A stretch of DNA of 64,000 bases from Pseudomonas migulae (GCF_024169315.1 NZ_JALJWR010000001.1:2563501-2627500), one strand, 5' to 3'; numbered from the stretch's first letter, positions 35,067 through 44,100 are shown. Numbers and translations: made by a program. The notes: generated by a model not told the origin, from the letters alone.

Positions 35067-36215
35067 ATGCTGCGTCGCCGCATGCTGATCATGTTGGGTG
35101 TTGTTCTGCTGATCGTGCTGGTGCTGGCCGGTTACAAAGCCTTCTCCATCTACACGATGATCCAGGGCTTCTCCGCGCCAAAACCGCCGATAAGCGTTGC
35201 CGTGGCCACCGCCATCGAACGGCCCTGGCAAGCCCGCCTGCCGACCGTCGGCACGCTCACGGCGCTGCAAGGCGTGGACCTGAGCCTGGAGACCGACGGC
35301 ACCGTCATCGATTTGCAGTTCGAGTCAGGGCAGAAGGTCAAGGCCGGCCAGCCCCTCCTGCGACTCGACAGCGCCGTGGAAACTGCCTTGCTGGAAACCG
35401 CCCAGGCCGACCTCGGGCTGGCCCAGCTCGATTACGGTCGCGGTAGCCAACTGGTCGGCAGCCAGGCCATTTCCAAAGGCGAATTCGACCGACTTTCGGC
35501 GGTGCTGAAAAAGAGCAAAGCCACGGTCAATCAACTCAAGGCGGCGCTCGGTAAAAAAAGCATCCTTGCGCCCTTCAGCGGGACCATCGGCATTCGTCAG
35601 GTGGACGTTGGCGACTATGTTGCCAGCGGCACCATGATTGCCACCCTGCAAGACCTCAGCAGTCTCTACGTCGACTTTTTCGTGCCCGAGCAGTCGGTAC
35701 CGAAGATCGCCATCGGCCAGCCGGTTGAAATCATCGTCGCGGCCTACCCGGCGCAGACCTTCCCCGGCACCATCAGCGCGATCAATCCAAAGCTCGAGAA
35801 CAGCACGCGCAACATGCAGGTCCGCGCGACCCTGGCCAATCCCGATGGAAAGCTCCTGCCTGGCATGTTCGCCAGCCTCCAGGTCATGTTGCCCAACCCG
35901 CAGCCGCGCATCGTCGTGCCGGAAAGCGCGATCACGTACACGCTGTACGGCAATTCGCTGTACGTCGTCGCAGAGAAAAAAACCGAAGACGGCAAGGTGG
36001 AAAAAGACGCCAAGGGTGAACCGATCCTGATCGCCGAACGTCGTTTCATCGAAACCGGTGAACGCCGCGATGGTGTGGTGATGATTACCAAAGGTGTGCG
36101 CAATGGCGAAAAAGTGATCACTGCCGGCCAGATCAAACTGGACAACGGCGCACACATTGCCATCAGCGACGACAAGACTTTAGCCGAGCAGAACAGCCCG
36201 CCGCGTGCGGACTGA
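35067..36215 (+). CDS. mexV: RND efflux periplasmic adaptor (MexV-like)
   Basis: A 382-residue membrane fusion protein anchored by an N-terminal helix (LIMLGVVLLIVLVLAGY). It carries a biotinyl-lipoyl-like hairpin (VIDLQFESGQKVKAGQPLLR), an alpha-helical hairpin and a beta-barrel domain (ILAPFSGTIGIRQVDVGDYV). It bridges the RND pump to an outer-membrane channel. AGGAAG lies about 9 bases before ATG 35067. The position between the DUF1513 gene and the RND pump corresponds to PA4374 (MexV). No outer-membrane channel gene is adjacent, so it probably borrows OprM or a similar protein. Confidence 0.88.
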   Translation: MLRRRMLIMLGVVLLIVLVLAGYKAFSIYTMIQGFSAPKPPISVAVATAIERPWQARLPTVGTLTALQGVDLSLETDGTVIDLQFESGQKVKAGQPLLRLDSAVETALLETAQADLGLAQLDYGRGSQLVGSQAISKGEFDRLSAVLKKSKATVNQLKAALGKKSILAPFSGTIGIRQVDVGDYVASGTMIATLQDLSSLYVDFFVPEQSVPKIAIGQPVEIIVAAYPAQTFPGTISAINPKLENSTRNMQVRATLANPDGKLLPGMFASLQVMLPNPQPRIVVPESAITYTLYGNSLYVVAEKKTEDGKVEKDAKGEPILIAERRFIETGERRDGVVMITKGVRNGEKVITAGQIKLDNGAHIAISDDKTLAEQNSPPRAD

Positions 36216-36228
36216 TCAAGGAATCCCC

Positions 36229-39200
36229 ATGGCTTTTACCGACCCGTTCATCCGCCGCCCGGTGCTCGCCTCCGTGGTCAGCCTGCTGATTGTGCTGCTG
36301 GGCTTCCAGGCCTGGAGCAAGCTGCCGCTGCGCCAGTATCCACAAATGGAAAACGCCCTGATCACGGTGACCACCGCGTATCCCGGGGCCAACGCCGAGA
36401 CCATTCAGGGCTACATCACCCAGCCGATGCAACAGAGCCTGGCGAGCGCCGAGGGTATCGACTACATGACCTCGGTCAGTCGCCAGAATTTCTCGGTGAT
36501 CTCGATCTACGCGCGCATCGGTTCCAACAGCGACCGCTTGTTCACCGAGCTATTGGCCAAGGCCAACGAGGTGAAAAACCAGCTGCCGCAGGACGCCGAA
36601 GACCCGGTGCTGAGCAAGGAAGCCGCCGACGCCTCGGCGCTGATGTACATCAGTTTCTTCAGCAAGGAACTGAGCAACCCGCAGATCACCGACTACCTGT
36701 CGCGGGTCATCCAGCCCAAACTCGCCACCCTGCCGGGCATGGCCGAAGCCGAGATTCTCGGCAACCAGGTGTTCGCCATGCGCCTGTGGCTGGACCCGGT
36801 AAAGCTCGCCGGCTTCGGCCTGAGCGCCAGCGACGTGACCAACGCGGTGCGCCAGTACAACTTCCTCTCCGCTGCCGGCGAAGTGAAAGGCGAGTACGTG
36901 GTCACCAGTATCAACGCCAACACCGAGCTCAAGTCCGCGGAAGCCTTCGCTGCGATTCCGCTCAAGGTCGATGGCGACAGCCGCGTGCTGCTCAGCGATG
37001 TCGCGCGGGTTGAAATGGGCGCGGAAAACTACGACACCATCAGCTCCTTCGGCGGCACGCCTTCGGTGTACATCGGCATCAAGGCCACGCCCGGCGCCAA
37101 CCCGCTGGACGTGATCAAGGAAGTGCGCAAGATCATGCCGGACCTGGAAGCCCAGCTGCCCCCGAACCTCAAGGGTGAAATCGCCTACGACGCTACGCTG
37201 TTCATCCAGGCCTCGATCGACGAAGTGGTGAAAACCCTGTTCGAAGCGGTGCTGATCGTGATCGTCGTGGTGTTCCTGTTCCTCGGGGCACTGCGCTCGG
37301 TGGTGATCCCGGTAGTGACGATTCCGCTGTCGATGATCGGCGTGATGTTCTTCATGCAGATGATGGGTTACTCGATCAACCTGCTGACCCTGTTGGCGAT
37401 GGTGTTGGCCATCGGCCTGGTGGTGGACGACGCCATCGTGGTGGTGGAAAACATCCACCGGCACATCGAGGAAGGCAAGACCCCACTGGACGCGGCCATC
37501 GAGGGCGCCCGGGAAATCGCCATGCCGGTGGTCTCGATGACCATCACCCTGGCGGCGGTGTATGCGCCGATCGGTTTCCTCACCGGCCTCACCGGGGCAC
37601 TGTTCAAGGAGTTCGCCCTGACCCTGGCCGGGGCGGTGGTGATCTCCGGCATCGTTGCCCTGACCCTGTCGCCAATGATGTGTGCCTTTCTGCTGCGCCA
37701 CGACGAAAACCCCACCGGCCTGGCACATCGCCTGGACCTGATTTTCGAAGGCCTCAAGCGCCGCTACCAGAAGCTGTTGCACGGTACGCTCAACACGCGC
37801 CCGGTGGTGCTGGTGTTTGCGGCGATCGTGCTGTGCCTGATTCCGGTGCTGCTCACCTTCACCAAGTCGGAGCTGGCACCGGACGAGGATCAGGGCATCA
37901 TTTTCATGCTGGCCAACGCCCCGCAGCCGACCAACCTTGATTACCTGAACACCTATACCGACGAGTTCATCAACATCTTCAAGGCGTTCCCCGAGTACTA
38001 CTCCTCATTCCAGATCAATGGCTTCAACGGTGTGCAATCGGGGATCGGCGGTTTTCTGCTGAAACCGTGGAACGACCGCGACCGCACGCAAATGGAGATT
38101 CTGCCCGAGGTGCAGAGCAAACTGGAAAGCATTCCAGGGTTGCAGATTTTCGGCTTCAACTTGCCTTCCCTGCCGGGCACCGGCGAGGGGCTGCCGTTTC
38201 AATTCGTCGTCAATACCGCCAACGATTACGAGTCGCTGCTGCAAGTGATGGACCGGGTTAAAAAGCGCGCGATGGAGTCCGGCAAGTTCGCTTTCGTCGA
38301 CGTCGACCTGGCATTCGACAAGCCCGAAGTCGTGGTGGATATCGATCGCGCCAAAGCCGCGCAGATGGGTGTGTCGATGCAGGATCTGGGCGGCACCCTG
38401 GCGACCTTGCTGGGTGAGGCGGAAATCAACCGTTTCACCATTGAAGGCCGCAGCTACAAAGTGATCGCGCAGGTCGAACGGCCTTTCCGGGACAACCCCG
38501 ACTGGCTGAACAACTATTACGTGAAAAACACCAAGGGTGAACTGCTGGCCCTGTCGACCCTGATCACCGTGACCGACCGGGCCCGCCCGCGGCAGTTGAA
38601 TCAGTTCCAGCAGCTCAACTCGGCGATCCTGTCCGGGGTGCCGCTGGTGAGCATGGGTGAAGCCCTTGACGCGGTGCGGCAGATTGCCCGGGAAGAGGCG
38701 CCGGCGGGTTTTGCCGTCGACTATGCCGGGGCATCGCGGCAGTACGTTCAGGAAGGCAGCGCGCTGTGGGTGACGTTTGCCTTGGCTCTGGCGATCATTT
38801 TCCTGGTGCTGGCGGCGCAGTTCGAAAGTTTCCGCGATCCGTTGGTGATTCTGGTGACGGTGCCGCTGTCGATCTGCGGTGCGTTGATCCCGCTGTTCCT
38901 TGGCTGGTCGAGCATGAACATCTACACCCAGGTGGGGCTGGTGACGCTGATCGGGCTGATCAGCAAGCACGGGATCCTGATCGTCGAATTCGCCAATCAG
39001 CTGCGCAAGGATAAGGGCCTGACACCGCGCGAGGCGGTTGAGGAAGCAGCGGCCATCCGCCTGCGCCCGGTGTTGATGACCACCGCAGCGATGGTGTTCG
39101 GCATGGTGCCGTTGATCATCGCCACGGGGGCGGGCGCTGTCAGCCGGTTCGACATCGGCACCGTGATCGCGACGGGGATGTCGATCGGGACGCTGTTTAC

Positions 39201-39267
39201 GTTGTTCGTGTTGCCGTGCGTTTACACGTTGCTGGCCAAACCCGACCATGCCAAAGAACACGCATAA
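36229..39267 (+). CDS. mexW: RND efflux transporter (MexW-like)
   Basis: A 1012-residue inner-membrane proton antiporter of the HAE1 RND family. It shows 12 predicted helices, two large periplasmic loops, and the proton-relay pair of aspartates in VLAIGLVVDDAIVVVENIHR. Start ATG 36229 has AAGG upstream and begins with the typical FTDPFIRRPVLASVVSLLIV. It lies 13 bases after mexV. Expected substrates are antibiotics and toxic organics. A terminator follows at 39347. Confidence 0.93.
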   Translation: MAFTDPFIRRPVLASVVSLLIVLLGFQAWSKLPLRQYPQMENALITVTTAYPGANAETIQGYITQPMQQSLASAEGIDYMTSVSRQNFSVISIYARIGSNSDRLFTELLAKANEVKNQLPQDAEDPVLSKEAADASALMYISFFSKELSNPQITDYLSRVIQPKLATLPGMAEAEILGNQVFAMRLWLDPVKLAGFGLSASDVTNAVRQYNFLSAAGEVKGEYVVTSINANTELKSAEAFAAIPLKVDGDSRVLLSDVARVEMGAENYDTISSFGGTPSVYIGIKATPGANPLDVIKEVRKIMPDLEAQLPPNLKGEIAYDATLFIQASIDEVVKTLFEAVLIVIVVVFLFLGALRSVVIPVVTIPLSMIGVMFFMQMMGYSINLLTLLAMVLAIGLVVDDAIVVVENIHRHIEEGKTPLDAAIEGAREIAMPVVSMTITLAAVYAPIGFLTGLTGALFKEFALTLAGAVVISGIVALTLSPMMCAFLLRHDENPTGLAHRLDLIFEGLKRRYQKLLHGTLNTRPVVLVFAAIVLCLIPVLLTFTKSELAPDEDQGIIFMLANAPQPTNLDYLNTYTDEFINIFKAFPEYYSSFQINGFNGVQSGIGGFLLKPWNDRDRTQMEILPEVQSKLESIPGLQIFGFNLPSLPGTGEGLPFQFVVNTANDYESLLQVMDRVKKRAMESGKFAFVDVDLAFDKPEVVVDIDRAKAAQMGVSMQDLGGTLATLLGEAEINRFTIEGRSYKVIAQVERPFRDNPDWLNNYYVKNTKGELLALSTLITVTDRARPRQLNQFQQLNSAILSGVPLVSMGEALDAVRQIAREEAPAGFAVDYAGASRQYVQEGSALWVTFALALAIIFLVLAAQFESFRDPLVILVTVPLSICGALIPLFLGWSSMNIYTQVGLVTLIGLISKHGILIVEFANQLRKDKGLTPREAVEEAAAIRLRPVLMTTAAMVFGMVPLIIATGAGAVSRFDIGTVIATGMSIGTLFTLFVLPCVYTLLAKPDHAKEHA

Positions 39268-39271
39268 CCCC

Positions 39272-39322
39272 CTGTGGGAGCGGGCAAGTCGAATCGTCGC
39301 ACCGCCGCTCCCACATTTGATC
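39272..39322. repeat. Degenerate REP-like hairpin
   Basis: CTGTGGGAGCGGGC on the left and GCCGCTCCCACA on the right flank a shortened centre, suggesting a REP doublet collapsed by internal deletion, just after mexW. Confidence 0.6.
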
Positions 39323-39346
39323 GATGGCGTTGCTAAAAGTCAGGCA

Positions 39347-39380
39347 TAAAAAAGGCCTCGCATATACGAGGCCTTTTATT
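39347..39380. terminator. Bidirectional rho-independent terminator
   Basis: AAAAGGCCTCG and CGAGGCCTTTT pair around CATATA, with A and T runs on both sides. It lies between convergent mexW and the leftward inaA operon and serves both. Confidence 0.92.
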
Positions 39381-39395
39381 TGGGCTTCAATCTGG

Positions 39396-39623
39396 TCAAC
39401 TCTGCGGCCTCAGTCCTTGAGAAAGTCCGAACATGAACAGCAATAAATCATGATCGGGTTGGGTTGCAACGGTCGCCTTCGCAACCCGCGGCATCGGACA
39501 ACGCGCGTCCCCGTTCACTGAACTGAGGACTTGCGTGCGGGGCTGCTCCCAAGCCGCCACCGCCAGTGAAGCAACTGCCAAGGCTCCTATCAAGAACAAA
39601 CCTCGTGCAATTTCGAGTTTCAT
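39396..39623 (-). CDS. Small exported protein, third gene of the inaA operon
   Basis: A 75-residue protein with a clear signal peptide (FLIGALAVASLAVAAWEQP) and a short mature part with one cysteine (NGDARCPMPRVAKATVAT). Its ATG lies 2 bases after the inaA stop codon and AGGG precedes it, so it is a true member of the three-gene operon. I recognise no domain. Its likely control by ColR suggests an envelope function. Confidence 0.65.
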   Translation of the reverse strand: MKLEIARGLFLIGALAVASLAVAAWEQPRTQVLSSVNGDARCPMPRVAKATVATQPDHDLLLFMFGLSQGLRPQS

Positions 39624-39625
39624 TG

Positions 39626-40336
39626 CTATAAACCCTTGATAGCGCTGCCAAACGCTGTCTCATAAAGGTAGACGAGTTTCTTCCAGTCCGTCGTGCTGAA
39701 CGACGAATGGCGACGCAGTTGCTTCAAGTCATGGGACGCGGCACGACGGGCGGTCAAACGCTGGCGGCCTTTCTCCAGATCGATCAACGCAATATCGATT
39801 TTCGCCGCTTCGCCCTCACCGGTAACCCGGACGAAGACGTGCTTCATGTAGAGGCAACTGTGCTGCCACCGCGCCTTGTGCATGCGCGCCAGGTTATCGG
39901 CCAGCTCCTTCAGCACACGATCATGCACCGCCTCACCATGACGCTCGCGACCTCCGCCTGCGTACCAGTGTTCGATTTCCTCAAACCCGTCCAGCGCCTT
40001 GGTCACCAACAATGCGCGCCACTTGTGGACAGGATCGCGTTGCGCACCACAGAAAACGATTTCCGGAACACCCACACCGATCAGACTCAACCCGATGAGC
40101 GCATCCCGCTCACGCAGCACCGTCGGCCGACCCAACGGGTACTGCCAGCTGCGGTAGACATGCCCGGTCTGACGCTTGGCGTAGAACAGCTGTCCATCAT
40201 TGCTCTTGACGCGCTGCACGCCACTTTCACCACCGCGACGAACGTTGGGCTCTTCAACCCATTCGCCGCGCTGGTTCCAGAAATAGTCAAAGTCCCGGGA
40301 ATCGATGTCCGTATCTGCTACATATTGCACCGCCAT
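39626..40336 (-). CDS. inaA: InaA/lipopolysaccharide-kinase-family protein
   Basis: A 236-residue cytoplasmic protein with the eukaryotic-like kinase fold of LPS core kinases (Kdo/WaaP family). Visible parts are LFYAKRQTGHVYRSWQYPLG near the ATP site, LADNLARMHKARWQHSCLY in the catalytic loop region, and IALIDLEKGRQRL resembling the DFG segment. The gene starts 4 bases after the methyltransferase stop. P. aeruginosa inaA (PA4378) has the same neighbours. It probably phosphorylates a sugar of the LPS core. Confidence 0.85.
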   Translation of the reverse strand: MAVQYVADTDIDSRDFDYFWNQRGEWVEEPNVRRGGESGVQRVKSNDGQLFYAKRQTGHVYRSWQYPLGRPTVLRERDALIGLSLIGVGVPEIVFCGAQRDPVHKWRALLVTKALDGFEEIEHWYAGGGRERHGEAVHDRVLKELADNLARMHKARWQHSCLYMKHVFVRVTGEGEAAKIDIALIDLEKGRQRLTARRAASHDLKQLRRHSSFSTTDWKKLVYLYETAFGSAIKGL

Positions 40337-40339
40337 CTG

Positions 40340-41011
40340 CTACCTCTTGCGTAATACATAAACCCGCCACATGGCATAGAGCGGGATAAAGTCCAGTTGT
40401 TCCTGAATACGAAACCCCGCCTGCTCGAATTCCTTTTCGACCGTAGCAGCCGGTAACACAAAACGGTTTTGGTAACCTTCCTGCTCACGCCCCTTCTCCA
40501 GGCGCTTGCGTTTCCAAGCCTTGAAATTGCCGTCAACCCATAACGAAAGGATCACGCTATCGCGGGTGACGCGCTCGAATTCACGCAGAATGGCCAGTCG
40601 ATGCTCGGCTTCACCAATGTGGTGCAGCAAACGCATGCAAAAAATGCTGTCGACGGCGTTATCAGGCAGGGCGATGTCGAATGCAGAAGTGTGCAAGGGT
40701 TGTACCTTTTTCACGACTTCCGCCGGTTGCGCCTGCAGAGCAATCTTGAGCATCGATTCGGAGTTGTCCGCTCCGATGATCACACGGTTGGGTTTTTCCG
40801 CCAGCAATGGCCAGAAACGCCCGGCACCACAAGGTAAATCGAGGACCAGTCCGGGTTCGCCGACCAACGTCAGAGCCTTGCGCGCCAGTTGCTCGTCACG
40901 CCAATGGGACAGCCGACGGCCGAGGCCGTCCTGGTGTTTCTGCAGGTATTTCCGAGCGTGTTGATCGTCGTATTTGTCGGAAAAATCGAGTTTGATCGGG
41001 GCGGCCATCAT
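40340..41011 (-). CDS. SAM-dependent methyltransferase of the ColRS locus
   Basis: A 223-residue class I methyltransferase. The SAM-binding motif I is VLDLPCGAGRFWPLLA, followed by VIIGADNSESML and the acidic loop motif. ATG 41011 is chosen because AGGAG lies 6 bases upstream; ATG 41008 is also possible. It is the first gene of a leftward operon with inaA and a small exported protein. A match to the ColR consensus lies 69 bases upstream, so ColR activation is likely. In P. fluorescens the corresponding operon affects LPS and outer-membrane integrity. Confidence 0.82.
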   Translation of the reverse strand: MMAAPIKLDFSDKYDDQHARKYLQKHQDGLGRRLSHWRDEQLARKALTLVGEPGLVLDLPCGAGRFWPLLAEKPNRVIIGADNSESMLKIALQAQPAEVVKKVQPLHTSAFDIALPDNAVDSIFCMRLLHHIGEAEHRLAILREFERVTRDSVILSLWVDGNFKAWKRKRLEKGREQEGYQNRFVLPAATVEKEFEQAGFRIQEQLDFIPLYAMWRVYVLRKR

Positions 41012-41079
41012 CAAGGACTCCTGAACGTCTGATGACAACTACCTTAGGTAGCGCCATGTCAGCGTCAGGTCATGCCATT

Positions 41080-41095
41080 GTGAAAAAATCGTCAT
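41080..41095 (-). promoter_or_regulatory. Candidate ColR binding site, methyltransferase-inaA operon
   Basis: On the minus strand the sequence ATGACGATTTTTTCAC matches 15 of 16 positions of the ColR consensus as I remember it (YYNASNNYTTTTTSAC); only the first base differs. It overlaps one arm of an inverted repeat. Confidence 0.65.
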
Positions 41096-41129
41096 GTAAA
41101 ACCCCGAGTTATTTCAAGGTTTTACATGA
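41092..41129. repeat. Perfect 12-bp inverted repeat upstream of the methyltransferase gene
   Basis: TCATGTAAAACC (41092-41103) and GGTTTTACATGA (41118-41129) are exact reverse complements around 14 bases. No T run follows in the direction of colS, so it is not an obvious terminator. It overlaps the ColR-like site and may be an operator. Confidence 0.9.
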
Positions 41130-41171
41130 GCAAAATGATGGCTGGGGGCCACTCCCCTGCAGGCGTTGCGA

Positions 41172-42455
41172 TCAACTCAATGGTGCTGAACCCAGTTCCA
41201 CCTGAAACCGGCAGCCATGCGGCTCCATGTTGGTCAGACTGACGCTCCACCCCTGGTTTTCGCAAATCCGCTGTACCAGCGACAAGCCTAGCCCCAGGCC
41301 TTCACCGCGTTTCTCGTTACCCCGCACGAAAGGCTCGAACATCGCTTCGCGTTTTTCTTCGGGAATGCCCACGCCACTGTCTTCGACCCTGAAACCCGCT
41401 GTCGTCAGAGTCAAGCGGATGAAACCCCGTTCGGTGTAATGCAGCGCATTGCGCAACAGGTTGCCCATGACCGCTTGCAGAAGCGTGGCGTTGTAACAGG
41501 TGCTGGCCGGATTGCCCGGTTCGAATACCAGCGATAACCCTTTAGCCTCGATCGGTTCGCGCCACAGGCAGAGCAAGCCGTCGGCGACCTGGGCCAGCGA
41601 CTGTTGCGGCGCCATGCCGGCGTCTTCACGTTGGGCGCGGGCCAGCATCAGGAAGGTCTGCACCAGCTCACGCATCTCTTCGCAGGCACGGGCGATTCGT
41701 TCCACCTGAGCCCGACCGCGCTGGTCGATGCCGGGGTTTTCCAGCAACAGCTCACAGGAACTGGCCAGCACCATCAACGGGGTGCGCAACTCGTGACTGA
41801 CGTCACTGGTGAACAAGCGCTCCCGGGTCAATGCCTGGCGCAGGCGCCCGAGGGTGGCGTCGAAGGCCACTGCCAGCTCGCCCACTTCATCGGCGGCATA
41901 GTCCGGTGCCAGCGGTGGCGCCAGCCCCAGCAACTGGTCGCGGTGGCGCACCTGACGGGCCAGCCGCACGACAGGCGCCATCACTTTGCGCGCCAGGATC
42001 CAGCCGAGGAAGACCGCCAGCGCCAGGCTCAGGACGAAGCCCACCAGCACCACGGCGAACAGCACCCGCTCACGTTCTTCGAAATCACTCTGGTCCTGCA
42101 GCAACACATAGCGCCGGCCATCGACGACTTCGACCATCGCGTGGTACGACAGCTGCTCGCGGAACACTTCGTGGAAACCCGGGTCGAGATGGCGCAGATC
42201 CTTGGGCAGCTCGAAATCGCCCGGCCCGCCGCTGAAATAGAACAGCTGGTCCGGCTCGGGGCGATGACTCCAGTCAGACACACTGTCCATCAACAGCAGG
42301 CGTTGCAAATCACCGCCGAGGCCTGCCGAAATCAGTTTTTCTTCCACCAGGTGCACGGTCGCGACAATGCCCATGGCGAAGGCCCCGGCGACCAGTGCGC
42401 TCATCAGCGCAAAGGCGATGATGATCCGTTGAGCAAGGCTTTGTCTAAACTCCAT
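41172..42455 (-). CDS. colS: Sensor histidine kinase ColS
   Basis: A 427-residue inner-membrane sensor kinase. Domains: N-terminal helix (IIIAFALMSALVAGAFAMGI), periplasmic loop (about residues 35-135), second helix, HAMP, HisKA with the phospho-acceptor in DVSHELRTPLMVL, and an HATPase domain with NLLRNALHY and GVGIPEEKREAMFEPF. The loop contains His35, Glu38, Asp57, Glu96 and His105; I recall residues like these being needed for zinc and iron sensing in P. putida ColS. It overlaps colR by 11 bases. ATG 42455 is supported by that coupling. Confidence 0.92.
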   Translation of the reverse strand: MEFRQSLAQRIIIAFALMSALVAGAFAMGIVATVHLVEEKLISAGLGGDLQRLLLMDSVSDWSHRPEPDQLFYFSGGPGDFELPKDLRHLDPGFHEVFREQLSYHAMVEVVDGRRYVLLQDQSDFEERERVLFAVVLVGFVLSLALAVFLGWILARKVMAPVVRLARQVRHRDQLLGLAPPLAPDYAADEVGELAVAFDATLGRLRQALTRERLFTSDVSHELRTPLMVLASSCELLLENPGIDQRGRAQVERIARACEEMRELVQTFLMLARAQREDAGMAPQQSLAQVADGLLCLWREPIEAKGLSLVFEPGNPASTCYNATLLQAVMGNLLRNALHYTERGFIRLTLTTAGFRVEDSGVGIPEEKREAMFEPFVRGNEKRGEGLGLGLSLVQRICENQGWSVSLTNMEPHGCRFQVELGSAPLS

Positions 42456-43128
42456 CACGGCCCTCGGCCAAGCGATATCCCACACCGTGCACGGTTTGCA
42501 GCAAAGGCTTGGCGAACGGTTTGTCGATCACCTGGCGCAATTGGTGGACGTGGCTGCGCAGGCTGTCGCTGTCCGGGCAATCATCGCCCCACAGGGCTTC
42601 TTCGAGAATTTCCCGGCGCAGGACGTGCGGGCTTTTTTGCATCAGCACGGCCAGCAACTTCAGGCCTACCGGGTTGAGTTTCAGCAAGCGCCCTTCGCGA
42701 GTGACTTCCAGGGTATCGAGGTCGTAGCTCAGGTCGCCGACCTGCAAAGTGCGACGGCCGCCGCCCTGCGCCCGACGCATCACGGCTTCGATCCGCGCGG
42801 CCAGTTCAGACAGGGCAAAGGGTTTGATCAGGTAATCATCGGCGCCGGACTTGAAGCCTTGCAGACGGTCGTCGAGTTGATCGCGGGCAGTGAGCATGAT
42901 CACCGGCGTGTCGCGACGGGCGTCCTCGCGCAGGCGTTTGCACAGGGTGTAGCCGTCGATGCCCGGCAACATGATGTCGAGCACGATCAAATCGTAATGC
43001 TCGGTGGCCGCCAGGTGCAGGCCTGACAAACCGTCCTGCGCGCAATCCACGGTGTAGCCCTTGAGCCCCAGGTAATCGGCCAGATTGGCCAGGATATCGC
43101 GGTTGTCTTCAACCAACAGAATGCGCAT
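42445..43128 (-). CDS. colR: Response regulator ColR (OmpR family)
   Basis: A 227-residue OmpR-type regulator. The receiver domain starts ILLVEDNRDILANLADYL, with the phospho-acceptor Asp in LIVLDIMLPGIDG and the conserved Lys in LIKPF. The C-terminal winged helix contains LTPVGLKLL-like DNA-contact elements (KLNPVGLKLLAVLM). GGAGG lies 8 bases before ATG 43128, favouring it over 43134. With ColS it controls outer-membrane stability and metal tolerance. ColR-like sites are present upstream of both flanking units. Confidence 0.93.
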   Translation of the reverse strand: MRILLVEDNRDILANLADYLGLKGYTVDCAQDGLSGLHLAATEHYDLIVLDIMLPGIDGYTLCKRLREDARRDTPVIMLTARDQLDDRLQGFKSGADDYLIKPFALSELAARIEAVMRRAQGGGRRTLQVGDLSYDLDTLEVTREGRLLKLNPVGLKLLAVLMQKSPHVLRREILEEALWGDDCPDSDSLRSHVHQLRQVIDKPFAKPLLQTVHGVGYRLAEGRDGV

Positions 43129-43245
43129 GGGCATCTCCTCCGTACACAGTAACGGCCGTCTTGGCCCGCGCAGCTTAAGGCCTGCCGTGGCTCAGGGCTA
43201 GGACTGTGTGCAGTTGAAAACCCGGCCAATCAACCCGTCGAGCCC

Positions 43246-43261
43246 TTAACGACTTTTTCAC
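43246..43261 (+). promoter_or_regulatory. Candidate ColR binding site, PAP2 phosphatase promoter
   Basis: TTAACGACTTTTTCAC matches all 16 positions of the ColR consensus as I remember it. It lies 86 bases before the PAP2 start and is in the colR-PAP2 divergent region. Confidence 0.72.
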
Positions 43262-43347
43262 TATCGATTCACACAGAGGCGACACAACCGGGTTCAAACT
43301 CCGCGCGGCTGCGCTCTCAAGAACATTTGACCGACCAAGGAACTGCC

Positions 43348-44091
43348 ATGGTTTCGACCTCTGCCCGCCCCGCCTCTCGCCCGCTCAATTTCTGGGTGTG
43401 TCTGGGTGTTCCCGCCGTTGCGGCGATCATTCTGGTACTGCTCGAACTGACGTCCCTGGACATGGATCTGGCCAGGCTGTTCTACGACCCGGCGGCCGGA
43501 GACTTCATCGGACGGCACAGTTACTTCCTCGAAAACATCCTGCATGACCGCGCCAAGCAAGTGGTCATCGCCTTCTCGGTGTTCGCGATTTTCGGTTTTA
43601 TCGGCGCCTTTTTCATCGACAGGCTCAAACCGTTCAAACGGGAACTGGGCTGTCTGGTGCTGTCCCTGGGACTGGCGACATCCTTTGTCACGCCGATGAA
43701 AGCGGTGACGGCGGTTCAATGCCCGTGGAGTCTTGAACAGTTTGGTGGTCATGAAACCTATAGCGAACTCCTCAGCCCGCGCCCACCCACAGACAAACCG
43801 GGCCGTTGCTGGCCTGGCGGGCATGCCGCGACCGGTTTCACGCTGTTTGCGCTGTTCTTTGTGCTGCGGGATCGGCGTCCGCGCCTGGCACGTAATGCCT
43901 TTATCTTTGCCTTCGCGCTGGGCACGGTGTTTTCCGTGAGCCGGATGATGCAGGGCGCGCACTTTTTCTCGCACAACGTGTGGACGGCGATTTTCTGCTG
44001 GCTGATTTGTCTGGGGTCGTATTACTACATCCTGTATCGACCGGCTTCCAGGGCTGATCGGGTTATCAAGGCAGAAACTGTCGGCGCCTGA
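43348..44091 (+). CDS. PAP2-family membrane phosphatase
   Basis: A 247-residue inner-membrane phosphatase of the PAP2 superfamily, of the type acting on lipid A or other lipid phosphates. The three PAP2 active-site blocks appear as ...KPGRCWPGGHAATGFTLF (PSGH-like) and SRMMQGAHFFSHNVW, with RDRRPRLARN nearby. About six helices are predicted. ATG 43348 has AAGGA upstream. It is divergent from colR, with a ColR-type site between them, which points to ColR regulation and an envelope-remodelling role. Confidence 0.85.
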   Translation: MVSTSARPASRPLNFWVCLGVPAVAAIILVLLELTSLDMDLARLFYDPAAGDFIGRHSYFLENILHDRAKQVVIAFSVFAIFGFIGAFFIDRLKPFKRELGCLVLSLGLATSFVTPMKAVTAVQCPWSLEQFGGHETYSELLSPRPPTDKPGRCWPGGHAATGFTLFALFFVLRDRRPRLARNAFIFAFALGTVFSVSRMMQGAHFFSHNVWTAIFCWLICLGSYYYILYRPASRADRVIKAETVGA

Positions 44092-44100
44092 ACTGACGAC

